From assembly GCA_041567315.1 (NCBI GenBank), contig JBFGCA010000011.1, positions 1-63,038 of the forward strand: a stretch of DNA of 63,038 nucleotides, in the 5' to 3' direction. Shown here one piece after another: positions 47,853 to 57,295 of this stretch. How positions within the stretch are numbered: the stretch's first letter is position 1; every line of letters starts with the position of its first letter. This DNA comes from JBFGCA01 sp041567315 (GTDB lineage: Bacteria > Acidobacteriota > Thermoanaerobaculia > Multivoradales > JAHEKO01). Position numbers and translations under genes: made by a program. The notes beneath the pieces were generated by a model that did not search any database, had not been told where the DNA came from, and saw nothing but the letters and a program-made list of their open reading frames with translations.

Positions 47853-48649
47853 GCTACCTGGGAACGGTCGAGGCAAGATCGATCGTGCGAGCTCGGGGTG
47901 GTAGTCATCATCATGCCGCGCTGGTCAGCTTCGCCGAGCCCCACACCGGCAACAAGGACCTCGACTCCTGGCCGCTGAGTCTGCTGAGCAAGAGCGGCAG
48001 GGTCTTCAGCTCCACCATCAGTGTCAAGGGCGAGGCCTGCAAGGCAAAGCGTCCACCGGCCGAGAAACCCGCACTCACGGTGTCGCCAGCCCGGGTCTCG
48101 CTCTGCGCAGACGAAGTGACGCTCGTCGCCAAAACCACCGACTTCCAGATCGAGCACGCCTACCTGGGCACCGTCGGGGCGGACGGCGTCGAGGCGATCG
48201 GCGAGGCGGGAAAGGAACGCGCGTATCTGCTTCGCTTCACCGAGCCCGCCAAGGGCAACCGGGCGATGAGCACCTGGCCGCTCACGCTGGTCGCCAAGGA
48301 CGGCAAGCTGCTCGCCAGCTCAGTCCAGACCGAAGGCACGCCAAAGGACTGTTCGCCGCCCGCACCGCCCAAGCCCGATCTCGCTGTGGCACTCTCCGGG
48401 CCGTTGAACGTCTGCATCCCCCAGGAGTCGCTGACTGTGGTCGGCAGCGGCGCCGACTCGGTCAGCCGGGGCGAGCTGCTCGGCGTCGTCTCCTCGACCG
48501 TCAAGACCCTCGACAAGCAGACCGCGGTGCTGGCCTTCACGCCACCGATCTTCCAGGACAAGAAGCACGTTGGCGCCTCCACCGTCCTCCGCCTCACTGT
48601 CGGTGGCAAGCTGATCGAGCTCGAGATCCCGCTACGCTGCGACAAGTAG
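47846..48649 (+). pseudogene. 5'-truncated secreted repeat protein gene
   Basis: An open frame with an apparent GTG start at 47885 continues upstream without a stop. The upstream codons read SYLGTVEAR, which matches AYLGTVGAD in the second repeat. Three repeats of about 80 residues can be aligned: WPLSLLSKSGRVFSSTI with WPLTLVAKDGKLLASSV, and the third starting LAVALSGPLNVC. The first repeat lacks its beginning and there is no signal peptide, so the gene was cut where the toxin-antitoxin promoter now lies. It may still make a protein from GTG 47885, hence the moderate confidence in inactivity. Confidence 0.65.
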
Positions 48650-48678
48650 CGGAGCGACCGCCCGGGGCCGCGCGCTGG

Positions 48679-48810
48679 TCAACGGTCTTCGGGGTGAGGG
48701 CCAAGCGGGAACTTGGGCTGGGGCGGGGCGCCGGGGACGAGGGGGATCAGCTCGAGCTGTTCCTCGAAGCGCTGGAAGTCTCTCGGGTTGGCGGTGACCA
48801 GCCCTGCCCG
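48679..48810 (-). pseudogene. C-terminal remnant of a PIN-domain toxin gene
   Basis: The reverse strand reads AGLVTANPRDFQRFEEQLEL, then IPLVPGAPPQ to a stop at 48679. LVTxNxRDFxRF is the typical C-terminal block of VapC-type PIN toxins. Upstream sequence does not continue the fold and has no start. Confidence 0.55.
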
Positions 48811-48908
48811 CGGGCGCCTAGTGCCGGACCCGCCCCGAGGGGTGTTGCGCCGGGCCCCTGCCTGCGGTTAGAGATACCCCGCTCGCGTCGATCACGGGAG
48901 GTGGGCCC

Positions 48909-49073
48909 ATGCCGGTCTACGAGTTCTTCTGCCGAGCCTGCAAGAAGCCTTTCGAGGTCATCGAATCGGTCGAGGCCTACGACCCCAAGCGGGTCGAGTG
49001 TCCGGAATGCGGCGGCAAGAAAGTGGAGCGGCGCTGGTCGACCGTGTTCGCGGTGACCTCGAAGAAGAGCTGA
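48909..49073 (+). CDS. FmdB-family zinc ribbon protein
   Basis: A 54-residue protein starting at ATG 48909 behind GGGAGGTG. MPVYEFFCRAC is the FmdB signature. Four cysteines (C8, C11, C31, C34) form a zinc ribbon. The family is widespread and regulatory in name only; its molecular role is not established. Stands alone between the toxin remnant and the TetR promoter. Confidence 0.9.
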   Translation: MPVYEFFCRACKKPFEVIESVEAYDPKRVECPECGGKKVERRWSTVFAVTSKKS

Positions 49074-49163
49074 TTCGAGGGGCGCGGGAGCTTTGGACGC
49101 CGCGCGGCACCCGCGGGCTGGTCTACTTCGAGCCCGCCCCGCACCCCCGTCCAAGCCTCGGGC

Positions 49164-49210
49164 TTGACGAAGGCGCGCGTCTGGCTATAATTCAAACGTT
49201 TGTTTGAATT
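49164..49210 (+). promoter_or_regulatory. promoter and palindromic operator of the efflux operon
   Basis: The -35 TTGACG (49164-49169), 16-nt spacer and perfect -10 TATAAT (49186-49191) lie before the TetR gene. Overlapping the -10 and the expected transcription start is a 9-bp perfect inverted repeat, AATTCAAAC (49189-49197) and GTTTGAATT (49202-49210), spacer 4. This is the classic layout for autorepression by the TetR protein encoded next. Confidence 0.8.
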
Positions 49211-49221
49211 GCGCCCTGCCG

Positions 49222-49959
49222 ATGTCTGCCCGACAGGTCTCTACCGCCACCGGCACTCGCGACGATCTGCTCGACGCGGCGGAGCGTCTGTTCGCGAAGG
49301 AGGGGATCGCGCGCACCTCGCTACGGGCGATCACGGCGGCGGCGGGGGCCAACCTGGCCTCGGTGCACTACTACTTCGGGTCCAAGGAGGGTCTGGTACG
49401 GGCGGTCTTCGCGCGGCGGTTCGGGCCCCTCAACCGCGAGCGGCTGGAGCTGCTGGAGCGCTGCGAGACCGCCGAGCCGCTGCGGATCTCCTGCCTGGTC
49501 GACGCGTTCGTGGCGCCGGTGCTCCGCATGCTGGCCGCAGAGGCCGGGACCAGCCACTTCGCGCGGCTGGTGGGGCGGGCGCTGGCCGAGCCTGGCGACC
49601 GGGTGCGCGAACTGGTGCTCGAAGAGCTCCGGGAGGTGATCGAACGATTCACCGCGGCGTTCGCGCGAGCGCTGCCGGGCGTCCCGCGGCGCGAGATCCT
49701 GTGGCGCTTCCACTTCATGGTTGGCGCGATGGCCCACACCGCGGCCGGCACCGATCTGGCGGCCGCCTTCTCAGGCGGCGTCTGCGACCCGGGCGACGTC
49801 GCCGGGCTGCGGCGGCGGCTCGGCCAGTTCCTGACCGCCGGTTGGAAAGCCGCGCGACATCAGGCACCAGCGGCCACCCGCACCCGCCCAACCGCCGGCC
49901 GCGGCGCCCGCTCCAGCGGACGGCAACGAGCCCGCAGACGGTCCGGGGTGCAGCGGTGA
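49222..49959 (+). CDS. TetR-family repressor of the RND efflux operon
   Basis: A 245-residue protein. ATG 49222 is preferred over TTG 49204, which lies inside the operator. The DNA-binding domain is typical: DDLLDAAERLFAKEGIARTS, then ITAAAGANLASVHYYFGSKEGL. The ligand domain (about 75-210) resembles the TetR_C_30/CerR type. The last 35 residues are Arg/Ala-rich and probably disordered. It lies at the head of a four-gene operon (repressor, outer-membrane factor, adaptor, RND pump) and likely binds the palindrome at 49189-49210. Confidence 0.9.
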   Translation: MSARQVSTATGTRDDLLDAAERLFAKEGIARTSLRAITAAAGANLASVHYYFGSKEGLVRAVFARRFGPLNRERLELLERCETAEPLRISCLVDAFVAPVLRMLAAEAGTSHFARLVGRALAEPGDRVRELVLEELREVIERFTAAFARALPGVPRREILWRFHFMVGAMAHTAAGTDLAAAFSGGVCDPGDVAGLRRRLGQFLTAGWKAARHQAPAATRTRPTAGRGARSSGRQRARRRSGVQR

Positions 49960-49997
49960 CCCGCGCCGCCGCAGACCGGCGGCCAAGGCATTTGGCG

Positions 49998-51659
49998 ATG
50001 CCTCCAGGCCACGCCCGGGTGGTGATCCTGCTCCTCTTCGGCGTCGTGCTCGCCGCGGGCTGCGCCACGCCGCGGCCGGCGCCGCCGGAGCCGGGCGTCG
50101 ACGTGCCCGCGGAATGGACGGCCTCCGCGCCCGGAGCCGCTTCCGAGACGACGACCGCGCCCTGGTGGCGCAGCTTCGGCGACCCCCGGCTGGACGAGCT
50201 GATCGACGAGGCCCTGGCGAGCAACCGCGACCTGGGCGCCGCCGCCGCCCGGGTCGAGGCGGCCGCGGCCCAGGCACGGATCGCGGGCGCGACGCTGCTG
50301 CCGCAGGCGACGGCCGGGCTCGACGGCGCTCGCCGGCGGCAGAACTTCATCGGCCTGCCGATCCCCGACGGCGGCCGGGTGCTGAGCAGCACCAGCACCA
50401 CGATCGGCGCCTCGCTCAACGTCTCGTGGGAGGCCGACCTGTGGGGCCGGCTGCGGGCGGGACGCGCGTCAGCGGTGGCCGGTCTCCGGGCCGCCGAGGA
50501 GGACTTCGAGGCGACCCGCCTATCGCTTGCCGGACAGACCGCCAAGACCTGGTTCGCTCTGCTCGAGGCCGGCAGCCAGCTCGCGCTGGCCGAGAACACG
50601 CTGGCCAACCGGCGCTCGACCCGCGAGCGCATCGAGCGCCGCTACCGGCTGGGCCTGCGGCCGGCCCTCGACCTGCGCTTCGCCGCCGCGGCCGAGGCGG
50701 CCGCCGCCGCCAACCTGGCGGGCCGACGGCGCCTTCTGGACTCGGCCGCCCGGCAGCTCGAGCTGCTGCTGTCGCGTTACCCCGCCGGTGCGCTGGCGGC
50801 CGACGCCACCGGCCGCGAGCCCACTGCCCTCCCCCCGCCGGTGCCGGCCGGCCTGCCGGCCGCGATCGTCGCCCGCCGGCCCGACCTCCGGGCCGGCGAG
50901 AACCGCCTGGCGGCCGCCGGCTTCGACGTCGAGGCGGCGCGGGCGGCGCTCTACCCGCAGCTCCGGCTCACCACCTCCGGCGGCCGGCTGGGGCGCGAGA
51001 TCGGCGACCTCCTGGAGAGCGACTTCTCGGTCTGGAGCCTGGCGGCCGGGCTCCTGCAGCCGCTCTTCCAGGGCGGGCGCCTCGCGGCCGGCGTCGACCT
51101 CGCCGACGCGCGCTACCGCGCCCAGGCCGAGGCCTTCGTCCAGCGGGTGCTGGCCGCCTTCGGCGAGGTCGAGACCGCGCTCGAGGCCGAGAGGCGGCTG
51201 GGCGAGCAGGTGACCGCCCTGGCCGAGGCCGCCGAGCAGTCGGCGGCCGCACAGAAGCTGGCCGAGGAGCGCTACGTCCAGGGCCTGGCCGACTACCTGC
51301 CGGTGCTGGAGGCACAGCGCGCCGCCTTCGAGGCCGAAGGCCGGCTGCTCGAGGCGCGCCGCCAGCTCCTCAGCGCGCGGGTCGACCTCCACCTGGCTCT
51401 GGGCGGCGACCTTGAGACGCCATCCGCCGACGCCACCATCGGCGACGCGCCGACCACCGGCGACGCTGCTGGCCTCGCGCCCGCCGGGACCGCGCCCCGC
51501 GCAACCGGGTCCGTGACAAGAGGACCCTTCGCGAGAGGACCCGTCGCCAGCGAGCCGCACGTGGCCGAGTCGAGCGCGGCCGGACCCGCCCTCGTCGGCA
51601 AGTCGACGACCAGCGGCATCCGCCGCCCGGCGCCGAGACCGTCCACCCAGCTCCGGTAA
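49998..51659 (+). CDS. NodT-family outer-membrane efflux lipoprotein (TolC-like)
   Basis: A 553-residue protein. ATG 49998 gives a clean lipoprotein signal (VVILLLFGVVLAAGC); GTG 49956 overlapping the repressor stop is the alternative. Two OEP repeats are present, with WWRSFGDPRLDELIDEALAS, SWEADLWGRLRAG, ARRPDLRAGENRLAAAGFDV and PLFQGGRL. The C-terminal 75 residues after HLALGGDLE are a low-complexity extension not usual in the family. It forms the outer-membrane channel for the RND pump encoded downstream. Confidence 0.9.
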   Translation: MPPGHARVVILLLFGVVLAAGCATPRPAPPEPGVDVPAEWTASAPGAASETTTAPWWRSFGDPRLDELIDEALASNRDLGAAAARVEAAAAQARIAGATLLPQATAGLDGARRRQNFIGLPIPDGGRVLSSTSTTIGASLNVSWEADLWGRLRAGRASAVAGLRAAEEDFEATRLSLAGQTAKTWFALLEAGSQLALAENTLANRRSTRERIERRYRLGLRPALDLRFAAAAEAAAAANLAGRRRLLDSAARQLELLLSRYPAGALAADATGREPTALPPPVPAGLPAAIVARRPDLRAGENRLAAAGFDVEAARAALYPQLRLTTSGGRLGREIGDLLESDFSVWSLAAGLLQPLFQGGRLAAGVDLADARYRAQAEAFVQRVLAAFGEVETALEAERRLGEQVTALAEAAEQSAAAQKLAEERYVQGLADYLPVLEAQRAAFEAEGRLLEARRQLLSARVDLHLALGGDLETPSADATIGDAPTTGDAAGLAPAGTAPRATGSVTRGPFARGPVASEPHVAESSAAGPALVGKSTTSGIRRPAPRPSTQLR

Positions 51660-51668
51660 GCCCCCGAC

Positions 51669-52880
51669 ATGCAACAGAAAGCCAAGCTCCTGCTTCCTCT
51701 CCTGGTGGTCGCCCTCGGCGCCGGCCTGGCCATCGTGATCGTCCGCGCCCGGCCCACCATCGAGCGCCAGAGCGCCGCCGTGCCGCCCCCCCTCGTGCGG
51801 GTGGTGGAGGTCGACCGCCGTGACGTGCCGCTCACCGTGGCGTCGCACGGCACGGTGACGCCACGGACCGAGTCGACGCTGGTGGCCGAGGTGGCCGGAC
51901 GCCTCGAGTGGGTGTCGCCCGCCTTCGCCGAGGGCGGCTTCTTCGGACGCGGCGAGGTGCTGGCGCGGATCGAGGACGCCGACTACCGGCTGGCGGTGGC
52001 CCAGGCCGAGGCCCAGATGGCCCAGGCCAAGGTGCGGCTCGAGCGCGAGAGCGCCGAGGCCGAGGTGGCGCGCCGCGAGTGGGAGGAGCTCGGCGGCGGC
52101 GAGGCCCCGCCGCTGACCCGCCGCGAGCCCCAGCTCGCCGAGGCGCGGGCGGCGGTCGGAGCCGCCGAGGCCGCCCTCGAGCAGGCGCGGCTCAACCTCG
52201 AGCGCACCCGGATAGGGGCGCCGTTCGACGGCCGGGTGCGCACCAAGCAGGCCGACCTGGGGCAGTTCGTGGCCCGCGGCACGCCGCTGGGGGTGGTCTA
52301 CTCGACCGACGCCGCCGAGCTGCGGTTGCCGGTGCCGCAGCAGGAGCTGGCCTACCTGGAGATCGAGCTGGGCACCGCCGCCGGCAACCCGGGCCCCGGG
52401 AGCCACGGCCCCGAGGTTGTGCTCACCGGCCGGCTGGGCGAGACCGCCCACCGCTGGCGGGGCCAGGTGGTGCGGACCGGCGGCGGCTTCGACCCCCGGA
52501 CGCGGATGCTGCCGCTGATCGCCGAGGTCGAGGACCCCTTACGCCGCCGGGCGGGGGCCGGCGGCCAGGCGCTGCCCATGGGGCTGTTCGTGGAGGCGGA
52601 GATCGCCGGGCGCACGGCGCGCGACGTGGCGGTCCTGCCCCGCGAGGCGCTGCGGCCCGGCGACCAGGTGCTGGTGGTGGACGGGGAGGGCCGCCTGCGC
52701 TTCCGCACGGTCGAGGTCTACCGGCGGCAGCGCGACGAGGTCCTGGTCGCAGCCGGCCTCGAGGCCGGCGAGCTGGTCTGCGTGTCGCCGCTCGAGACCG
52801 CGGTCGACGGCATGCGGGTCCGCACCCTGCCCGACGGCACCGGGGTGACCACCGACGCCGGCCGCGAGGAGGAGCTGTGA
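51669..52880 (+). CDS. RND efflux periplasmic adaptor
   Basis: A 403-residue protein with an N-terminal anchor (LLLPLLVVALGAGLAIVIV), VDRRDVPLTVASHGTVTPR, lipoyl halves and a short helical hairpin (AQAEAQMAQAKVRLERESAEA in outline). GAPFDGRVRTKQADLGQFV and the closing barrel follow. Part of the repressor-controlled tripartite pump; stop overlaps the pump gene start (GTGA). Confidence 0.95.
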   Translation: MQQKAKLLLPLLVVALGAGLAIVIVRARPTIERQSAAVPPPLVRVVEVDRRDVPLTVASHGTVTPRTESTLVAEVAGRLEWVSPAFAEGGFFGRGEVLARIEDADYRLAVAQAEAQMAQAKVRLERESAEAEVARREWEELGGGEAPPLTRREPQLAEARAAVGAAEAALEQARLNLERTRIGAPFDGRVRTKQADLGQFVARGTPLGVVYSTDAAELRLPVPQQELAYLEIELGTAAGNPGPGSHGPEVVLTGRLGETAHRWRGQVVRTGGGFDPRTRMLPLIAEVEDPLRRRAGAGGQALPMGLFVEAEIAGRTARDVAVLPREALRPGDQVLVVDGEGRLRFRTVEVYRRQRDEVLVAAGLEAGELVCVSPLETAVDGMRVRTLPDGTGVTTDAGREEEL

Positions 52881-55800
52881 GCCGGGTCATCGCCTGGTTC
52901 GCCGACAACGGCGTCGCCGCCAACCTGCTGATGCTGCTCATCGTGGTGGCCGGCGTGGTGACGCTCACCGGCATCAAGCAGGAGGTCTTCCCCGAGCTCG
53001 ACTCGGAGACCCTGCTGGTCCGCGTGCCCTACCCCGGCGCCGCCCCCGAGGAGGTCGAGGAGGGGATCGTGGTCCGCATCGAGGAGGCGATCCAGGACCT
53101 CGACGGCATCAAGGAGATCCGCTCGACGGCCGGCGAGAACATGGGCACGGTCATCGTCGAGCTGCTCCAGGGCGCCGACGTCCAGAAGGTGCTGGGCGAC
53201 GTCAAGAACCGGGTCGACGCCATCGACACCTTTTCCGAGGAGGCCGAGGAGCCGATCGTCGAGGAGGCGCTGCTGCGGCGGCAGGTGCTCGAAGTGGCGA
53301 TCTCGGGCCCGGCCGGCGAGCGCGCCTTGAAAAGGCTCGGCGAGCGGGTGCGCGACGACCTGACGGCGCTGCCCGGGATCACCCAGGTGGAGCTGGTGGC
53401 GGTGCGGCCCGACGAGATCTCGATCGAGGTCTCCGAGGAGGCGCTCCGCCAGTGGGGCCTGAGCTTCGACCAGGTGGCGGGCGCCGTCCGCCGCGCCTCG
53501 CTGGACCTGCCCGGCGGGCGGATCGAGACCGCCGGCGGCGAGATCCTGCTGCGCACCGAAGGGCAGGCCTACCGGGGGCGCGAGTTCGAGGAGCTGCCGC
53601 TCCTCACCCTCGCCGACGGCACCCGGCTGATGGTGGGCGACGTCGCCACCGTGGTCGACGGCTTCGCCGACACCGACAAGTGGTCGCGTTTCGACGGCCA
53701 GCCGGCGGTGCTGGTCCAGGTGTTCCGGGTCGGCGACCAGGGGGCGCTGGAGGTCGCCAGGATCGTCAAGGAGTACCTGGCCGGGGCGCAGCAGCGCATG
53801 CCCGAAGGCATCCGCCTCACCGTCTGGCAGGACCGCACCCGGATCCTCAACGACCGCCTCGAGCTGCTGCTCCGCAACGGGCGGACCGGCTTCCTGCTGG
53901 TGGTGCTGGTGCTCGCCCTGTTTCTCAAGCTGCGGCTCGCCGCCTGGGTGTCGCTGGGCATCCCGATCTCCTTCCTGGGGGCGATCGCCTTCATGCCGGC
54001 GCTCGACGTCTCGGTCAACCTGATCTCGCTCTTCGCCTTCATCGTCGTGCTCGGCATCGTGGTCGACGACGCCATCATCGTCGGCGAGAACATCTACTCG
54101 CACTACCAGGCCGGTGGTCACGGCCTGCGGGTGGCGGTGGCCGGCGCCAGCGAAGTCGTGACGCCGGTGACCTTCGCGGTGCTGACCAGCGTCGCCGCCT
54201 TCGCGCCGCTGCTGGCGGTGACCGGCACCATCGGCAAGATCATGCGGGTGGTGCCGCTGATCGTCATCCCCACCCTGCTGTTCTCGCTGGTCGAGTCGCT
54301 GCTCATCCTCCCCAACCACCTCTCGCACCTGCGCCACGACCGGGACGAAACCGCCCGCACCCGGCTCGGCGGGCTCTGGCAGCGGGTCCAGGACGCCGTC
54401 GCCAGCGGCCTCGCCTGGCTGATCGAGCGCTCCTACAAGCCGACCCTCCGGGTGGCGCTCGAGTGGCGCTATCTCACCCTGGCGGCGATGGTGGCGGCGC
54501 TGCTCCTCACCTTCGGGGTGGTCCGCGGCGGCTGGATCCAGTTCAACTTCCTGCCCGCCATCGAGGCCGACAACACCGCCGCCTTCCTGACCATGCCGCA
54601 GGGCACCCCGGCCGAGACCACCGCCGCCATGGTGCGGCGGATCGAGGCCACCGCCCTCGAGCTGGCCGAGGAGCTGGACGGGGAGCTCGGCGGCCGGCCG
54701 GTCCGCCACGTGCTCTCCTCGATCGGCGACCAGCCGTTCCGCAGCGCCGCCGGCCCCGCCGCCTTCGCGGTCACTGCCGATGCCGCCGCCGGCCACCTCG
54801 GCGAGGTCAACCTCGAGCTGGCGCCCGCCCAGGAGCGGCGGATCGGCTCGCAGGAGATCGCCGCCCGCTGGCGCGACAGGGTGGGCGCCATCCCCGACGC
54901 CGTCGAGCTGACCTACTCGTCGTCGCTGTTCTCGGCCGGCGAGGCGATCAACGTCGAAGTCTCGGGCCCCGACGTCGAGCGGCTGCGGCGCTTCGCCGAG
55001 CACCTCAAGGAAGAGCTGCGCTCCTACCCCGGCGTGCAGGACATCAGCGACTCCTTCCGCGCCGGCAAACAGGAGATGGAGCTGGCCATCACCCCCGAGG
55101 CCGAGGCCGCGGGCCTCAGCCAGATCGACCTCGCCCGCCAGGTACGGCAGGCCTTCTACGGCGAGGAGGCGCAGCGCATCCAGCGCGGGCGCGACGACGT
55201 CAAGGTGATGGTGCGCTACCCGGAGAGCCGCCGCCGCTCGCTGGCCGACCTCGAGGCGCTGCGGGTGCGGCTGCCGAACGGGGTCGAGGTGCCCTTGCCC
55301 ACCGCTGCCCGCGCCGACCTCGATCGCGGCCCCTCGGCCATCCGCCGCACCGACCGCCGGCGGGTGATCAACGTCACCGCCGACGTCGACCTCGACCGCG
55401 GCAACCCCGGCGAGATCCTGGCCGATCTCCAGGCCGGGCCGCTGCCCCGGCTGCTCGGCGATTTCCCCGAGATCCGCTACTCGCTGGAGGGCGAGCAGCA
55501 GGAGCAGCGCGAGGCGCTGGGCGGGCTGCTCCGCGGCTTCGCGATCGCGCTGTTCGTGATCTACGGGATGCTGGCCATCCCCTTCAAGTCCTATGCCCAG
55601 CCGCTGATCGTGATGAGCGCCATTCCCTTCGGGCTGATCGGCGCCATCTGGGGCCACGTGGCGATGGGGCGCGACCTGGCGATCCTGTCGGTCTTCGGCA
55701 TCGTCGCCCTGACCGGGGTGGTGGTCAACGACAGCCTGGTGATGGTCGACTTCATCAACCGCCAGTTCCGGGCCGGGACGCCGCGGCGGCGGGCGATCGT

Positions 55801-56062
55801 CGAGGCCGGCGCCTCGCGCTTCCGCCCCATCCTGCTGACCTCGCTCACCACCTTCGCCGGTCTCACCCCGCTCCTGCTGGAGAAGAGCCTGCAGGCCCAG
55901 TTCCTGATCCCGATGGCCATCTCGCTGGCCTTCGGCGTGCTCTTCGCCACCTTCATCACCCTGCTGCTAGTGCCCTGCCTGTACTCCATCCTCGAGGACG
56001 TCAAAGAGGCCGGCGCCCGCCTGCTCGGCCGGACGCCCGAGCCGGTCGCCAGCGAGGCCTGA
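52877..56062 (+). CDS. RND-family efflux permease
   Basis: A 1061-residue inner-membrane pump starting at GTG 52877. It begins VIAWFADNGVAANLLMLLIVV and has two large periplasmic loops and two six-helix bundles. Motifs include LGIVVDDAIIVGENIYSHY in the first half and ALTGVVVNDSLVMVDFIN in the second, the proton-relay region; the closing GVLFATFITLLLVPCLYSIL is typical. The sequence is nearer to the poorly characterised MexW/AcrB-like clade than to the metal HME clade. Substrate unknown. Confidence 0.95.
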   Translation: MSRVIAWFADNGVAANLLMLLIVVAGVVTLTGIKQEVFPELDSETLLVRVPYPGAAPEEVEEGIVVRIEEAIQDLDGIKEIRSTAGENMGTVIVELLQGADVQKVLGDVKNRVDAIDTFSEEAEEPIVEEALLRRQVLEVAISGPAGERALKRLGERVRDDLTALPGITQVELVAVRPDEISIEVSEEALRQWGLSFDQVAGAVRRASLDLPGGRIETAGGEILLRTEGQAYRGREFEELPLLTLADGTRLMVGDVATVVDGFADTDKWSRFDGQPAVLVQVFRVGDQGALEVARIVKEYLAGAQQRMPEGIRLTVWQDRTRILNDRLELLLRNGRTGFLLVVLVLALFLKLRLAAWVSLGIPISFLGAIAFMPALDVSVNLISLFAFIVVLGIVVDDAIIVGENIYSHYQAGGHGLRVAVAGASEVVTPVTFAVLTSVAAFAPLLAVTGTIGKIMRVVPLIVIPTLLFSLVESLLILPNHLSHLRHDRDETARTRLGGLWQRVQDAVASGLAWLIERSYKPTLRVALEWRYLTLAAMVAALLLTFGVVRGGWIQFNFLPAIEADNTAAFLTMPQGTPAETTAAMVRRIEATALELAEELDGELGGRPVRHVLSSIGDQPFRSAAGPAAFAVTADAAAGHLGEVNLELAPAQERRIGSQEIAARWRDRVGAIPDAVELTYSSSLFSAGEAINVEVSGPDVERLRRFAEHLKEELRSYPGVQDISDSFRAGKQEMELAITPEAEAAGLSQIDLARQVRQAFYGEEAQRIQRGRDDVKVMVRYPESRRRSLADLEALRVRLPNGVEVPLPTAARADLDRGPSAIRRTDRRRVINVTADVDLDRGNPGEILADLQAGPLPRLLGDFPEIRYSLEGEQQEQREALGGLLRGFAIALFVIYGMLAIPFKSYAQPLIVMSAIPFGLIGAIWGHVAMGRDLAILSVFGIVALTGVVVNDSLVMVDFINRQFRAGTPRRRAIVEAGASRFRPILLTSLTTFAGLTPLLLEKSLQAQFLIPMAISLAFGVLFATFITLLLVPCLYSILEDVKEAGARLLGRTPEPVASEA

Positions 56063-56069
56063 GCGGCTC

Positions 56070-56936
56070 TCAGGCCACCGAGCGGGCGGCGACGGCGCGC
56101 TTGCGGGCCGAGAAGCGGGCGCTCCAGATGCGGCCCTCGAGCGAGCGGGCGAAGCGCCGGACCAACCAGGTGAGCCCCAGGCGGCGGACCGCGGCGCGCC
56201 AGAAGCCCGGCAGCTCGGAGAGCGCCAGGTCGGCGAGCTGGGCGGCGTCGTAGACCAGCCGCTCGGTGACCTCGACCTCCTCGAGACCGGCCGCGCGCAG
56301 GCCGGCGGCGTAGCGCTCTTCTCCGATCGCGCCGCCGACGCAGGAGTCATAGACCGCCGGGATGCGGCGCAGCCACCAGGGGAGCCGCTCGACGACGATG
56401 TCCGAGACCCGCATGCGGCCACCGGGCTTGAGGACGCGGGCGATCTCGACGAACACCCGGTCCTTCTCGGGCGACAGGTTGATGACGCAGTTGGAGATCA
56501 CCAGATCGACCGAGGCGTCCTCGACCGGCAGCGCTTCGATCAGGCCCTTGCGGACCTCGACGTTGGTAAGCCCGGCGGCGGCGATCGACTGCCGGGCGCG
56601 GGCGATCATCTCGTCGGTCATGTCGACGCCGATGACCCGGCCCGAGGGACCCACCCTCTGCGCCGCCAGCAGGATGTCGATCCCGGCCCCCGACCCCAGG
56701 TCGAGCACCACCTCGCCCGGCCGGACGTCGCTGAAGGCCACCGGGTTGCCACAGCCGAACGAGTTGACGACCGCCTCGCCGGGCAGCGAGGCCAGCTCCA
56801 CGGCGCTGTAGCCGGCCAGCTTGGCGGCGACGCCCTTCTGGTCGCGACCGCCGCAGCAGCCGCCGCTGCTCGGGGTCTCGACCGCGCGGCCGTAGGAGTC
56901 GGCCACCCGCTCACGGATCTCTTGGGCTTGCTTCAT
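56070..56936 (-). CDS. arsM: arsenite S-adenosylmethionine methyltransferase
   Basis: A 288-residue enzyme starting at ATG 56936 behind AGGAGG. SAM site LDLGSGAGID (79-88). Three cysteines at the conserved As(III)-binding positions are present: C62 (FGCGNP), C150 (ISNCVINLSP) and C199 (DSCVGGAIG), plus a CC pair at 27-28. These match ArsM rather than other methyltransferases. It methylates As(III) using reductants and SAM. Gene order and overlap with the repressor upstream agree. Confidence 0.9.
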   Translation of the reverse strand: MKQAQEIRERVADSYGRAVETPSSGGCCGGRDQKGVAAKLAGYSAVELASLPGEAVVNSFGCGNPVAFSDVRPGEVVLDLGSGAGIDILLAAQRVGPSGRVIGVDMTDEMIARARQSIAAAGLTNVEVRKGLIEALPVEDASVDLVISNCVINLSPEKDRVFVEIARVLKPGGRMRVSDIVVERLPWWLRRIPAVYDSCVGGAIGEERYAAGLRAAGLEEVEVTERLVYDAAQLADLALSELPGFWRAAVRRLGLTWLVRRFARSLEGRIWSARFSARKRAVAARSVA

Positions 56937-57295
56937 GAAACCTCCTGGGCGGAAGCCGTCTCCGGGCAGCACGAGTCGATGGCGTCGGCCATCGCCCGCA
57001 GCGCCCGCGACAGCTCCCGGTAACGCACCCTATAGTGAACCTGGCGGCCGCGCTTGTCGGCCTCGAGCACCCCGGCCTCCTTGAGGGTCGCCAGATGCCG
57101 CGACACCACCGACAGGTCGGTGGGACAGCACTCGGCCAGCTCGGAGACCGTCGGCGAGCCGCAGCAGGTCGCCAGCCGCGCCAGCAGCGCCACCCGGCTG
57201 GGATCGCCCAGCGCCTTGAAGAACCCCGCCGGGAACAGCGCCTCGACGTCGGAGCAGCAGACCACCGCCTCGGGTTGCTTGCTTGATTGCACCAT
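56933..57295 (-). CDS. arsR: ArsR-family arsenic-responsive repressor
   Basis: A 120-residue repressor starting at ATG 57295. HTH region CPTDLSVVSRHLATLKEAGVL, wing KRGRQVHYRV. Cysteines suited to As(III) sensing are CC near the N-terminus (VVCCSD), CC in LATCCGS and CC in LAECCPT, plus CC near the C-terminus. The exact binding set is not certain. Stop overlaps the arsM start (ATGA). Its own operator overlaps the start codon. Confidence 0.9.
   Translation of the reverse strand: MVQSSKQPEAVVCCSDVEALFPAGFFKALGDPSRVALLARLATCCGSPTVSELAECCPTDLSVVSRHLATLKEAGVLEADKRGRQVHYRVRYRELSRALRAMADAIDSCCPETASAQEVS

Noticed and set aside
52718..55657. Long reverse open frame opposite the RND pump
   Set aside because: Antisense to conserved RND helices and rich in His/Gln/Glu/Gly without domain structure.
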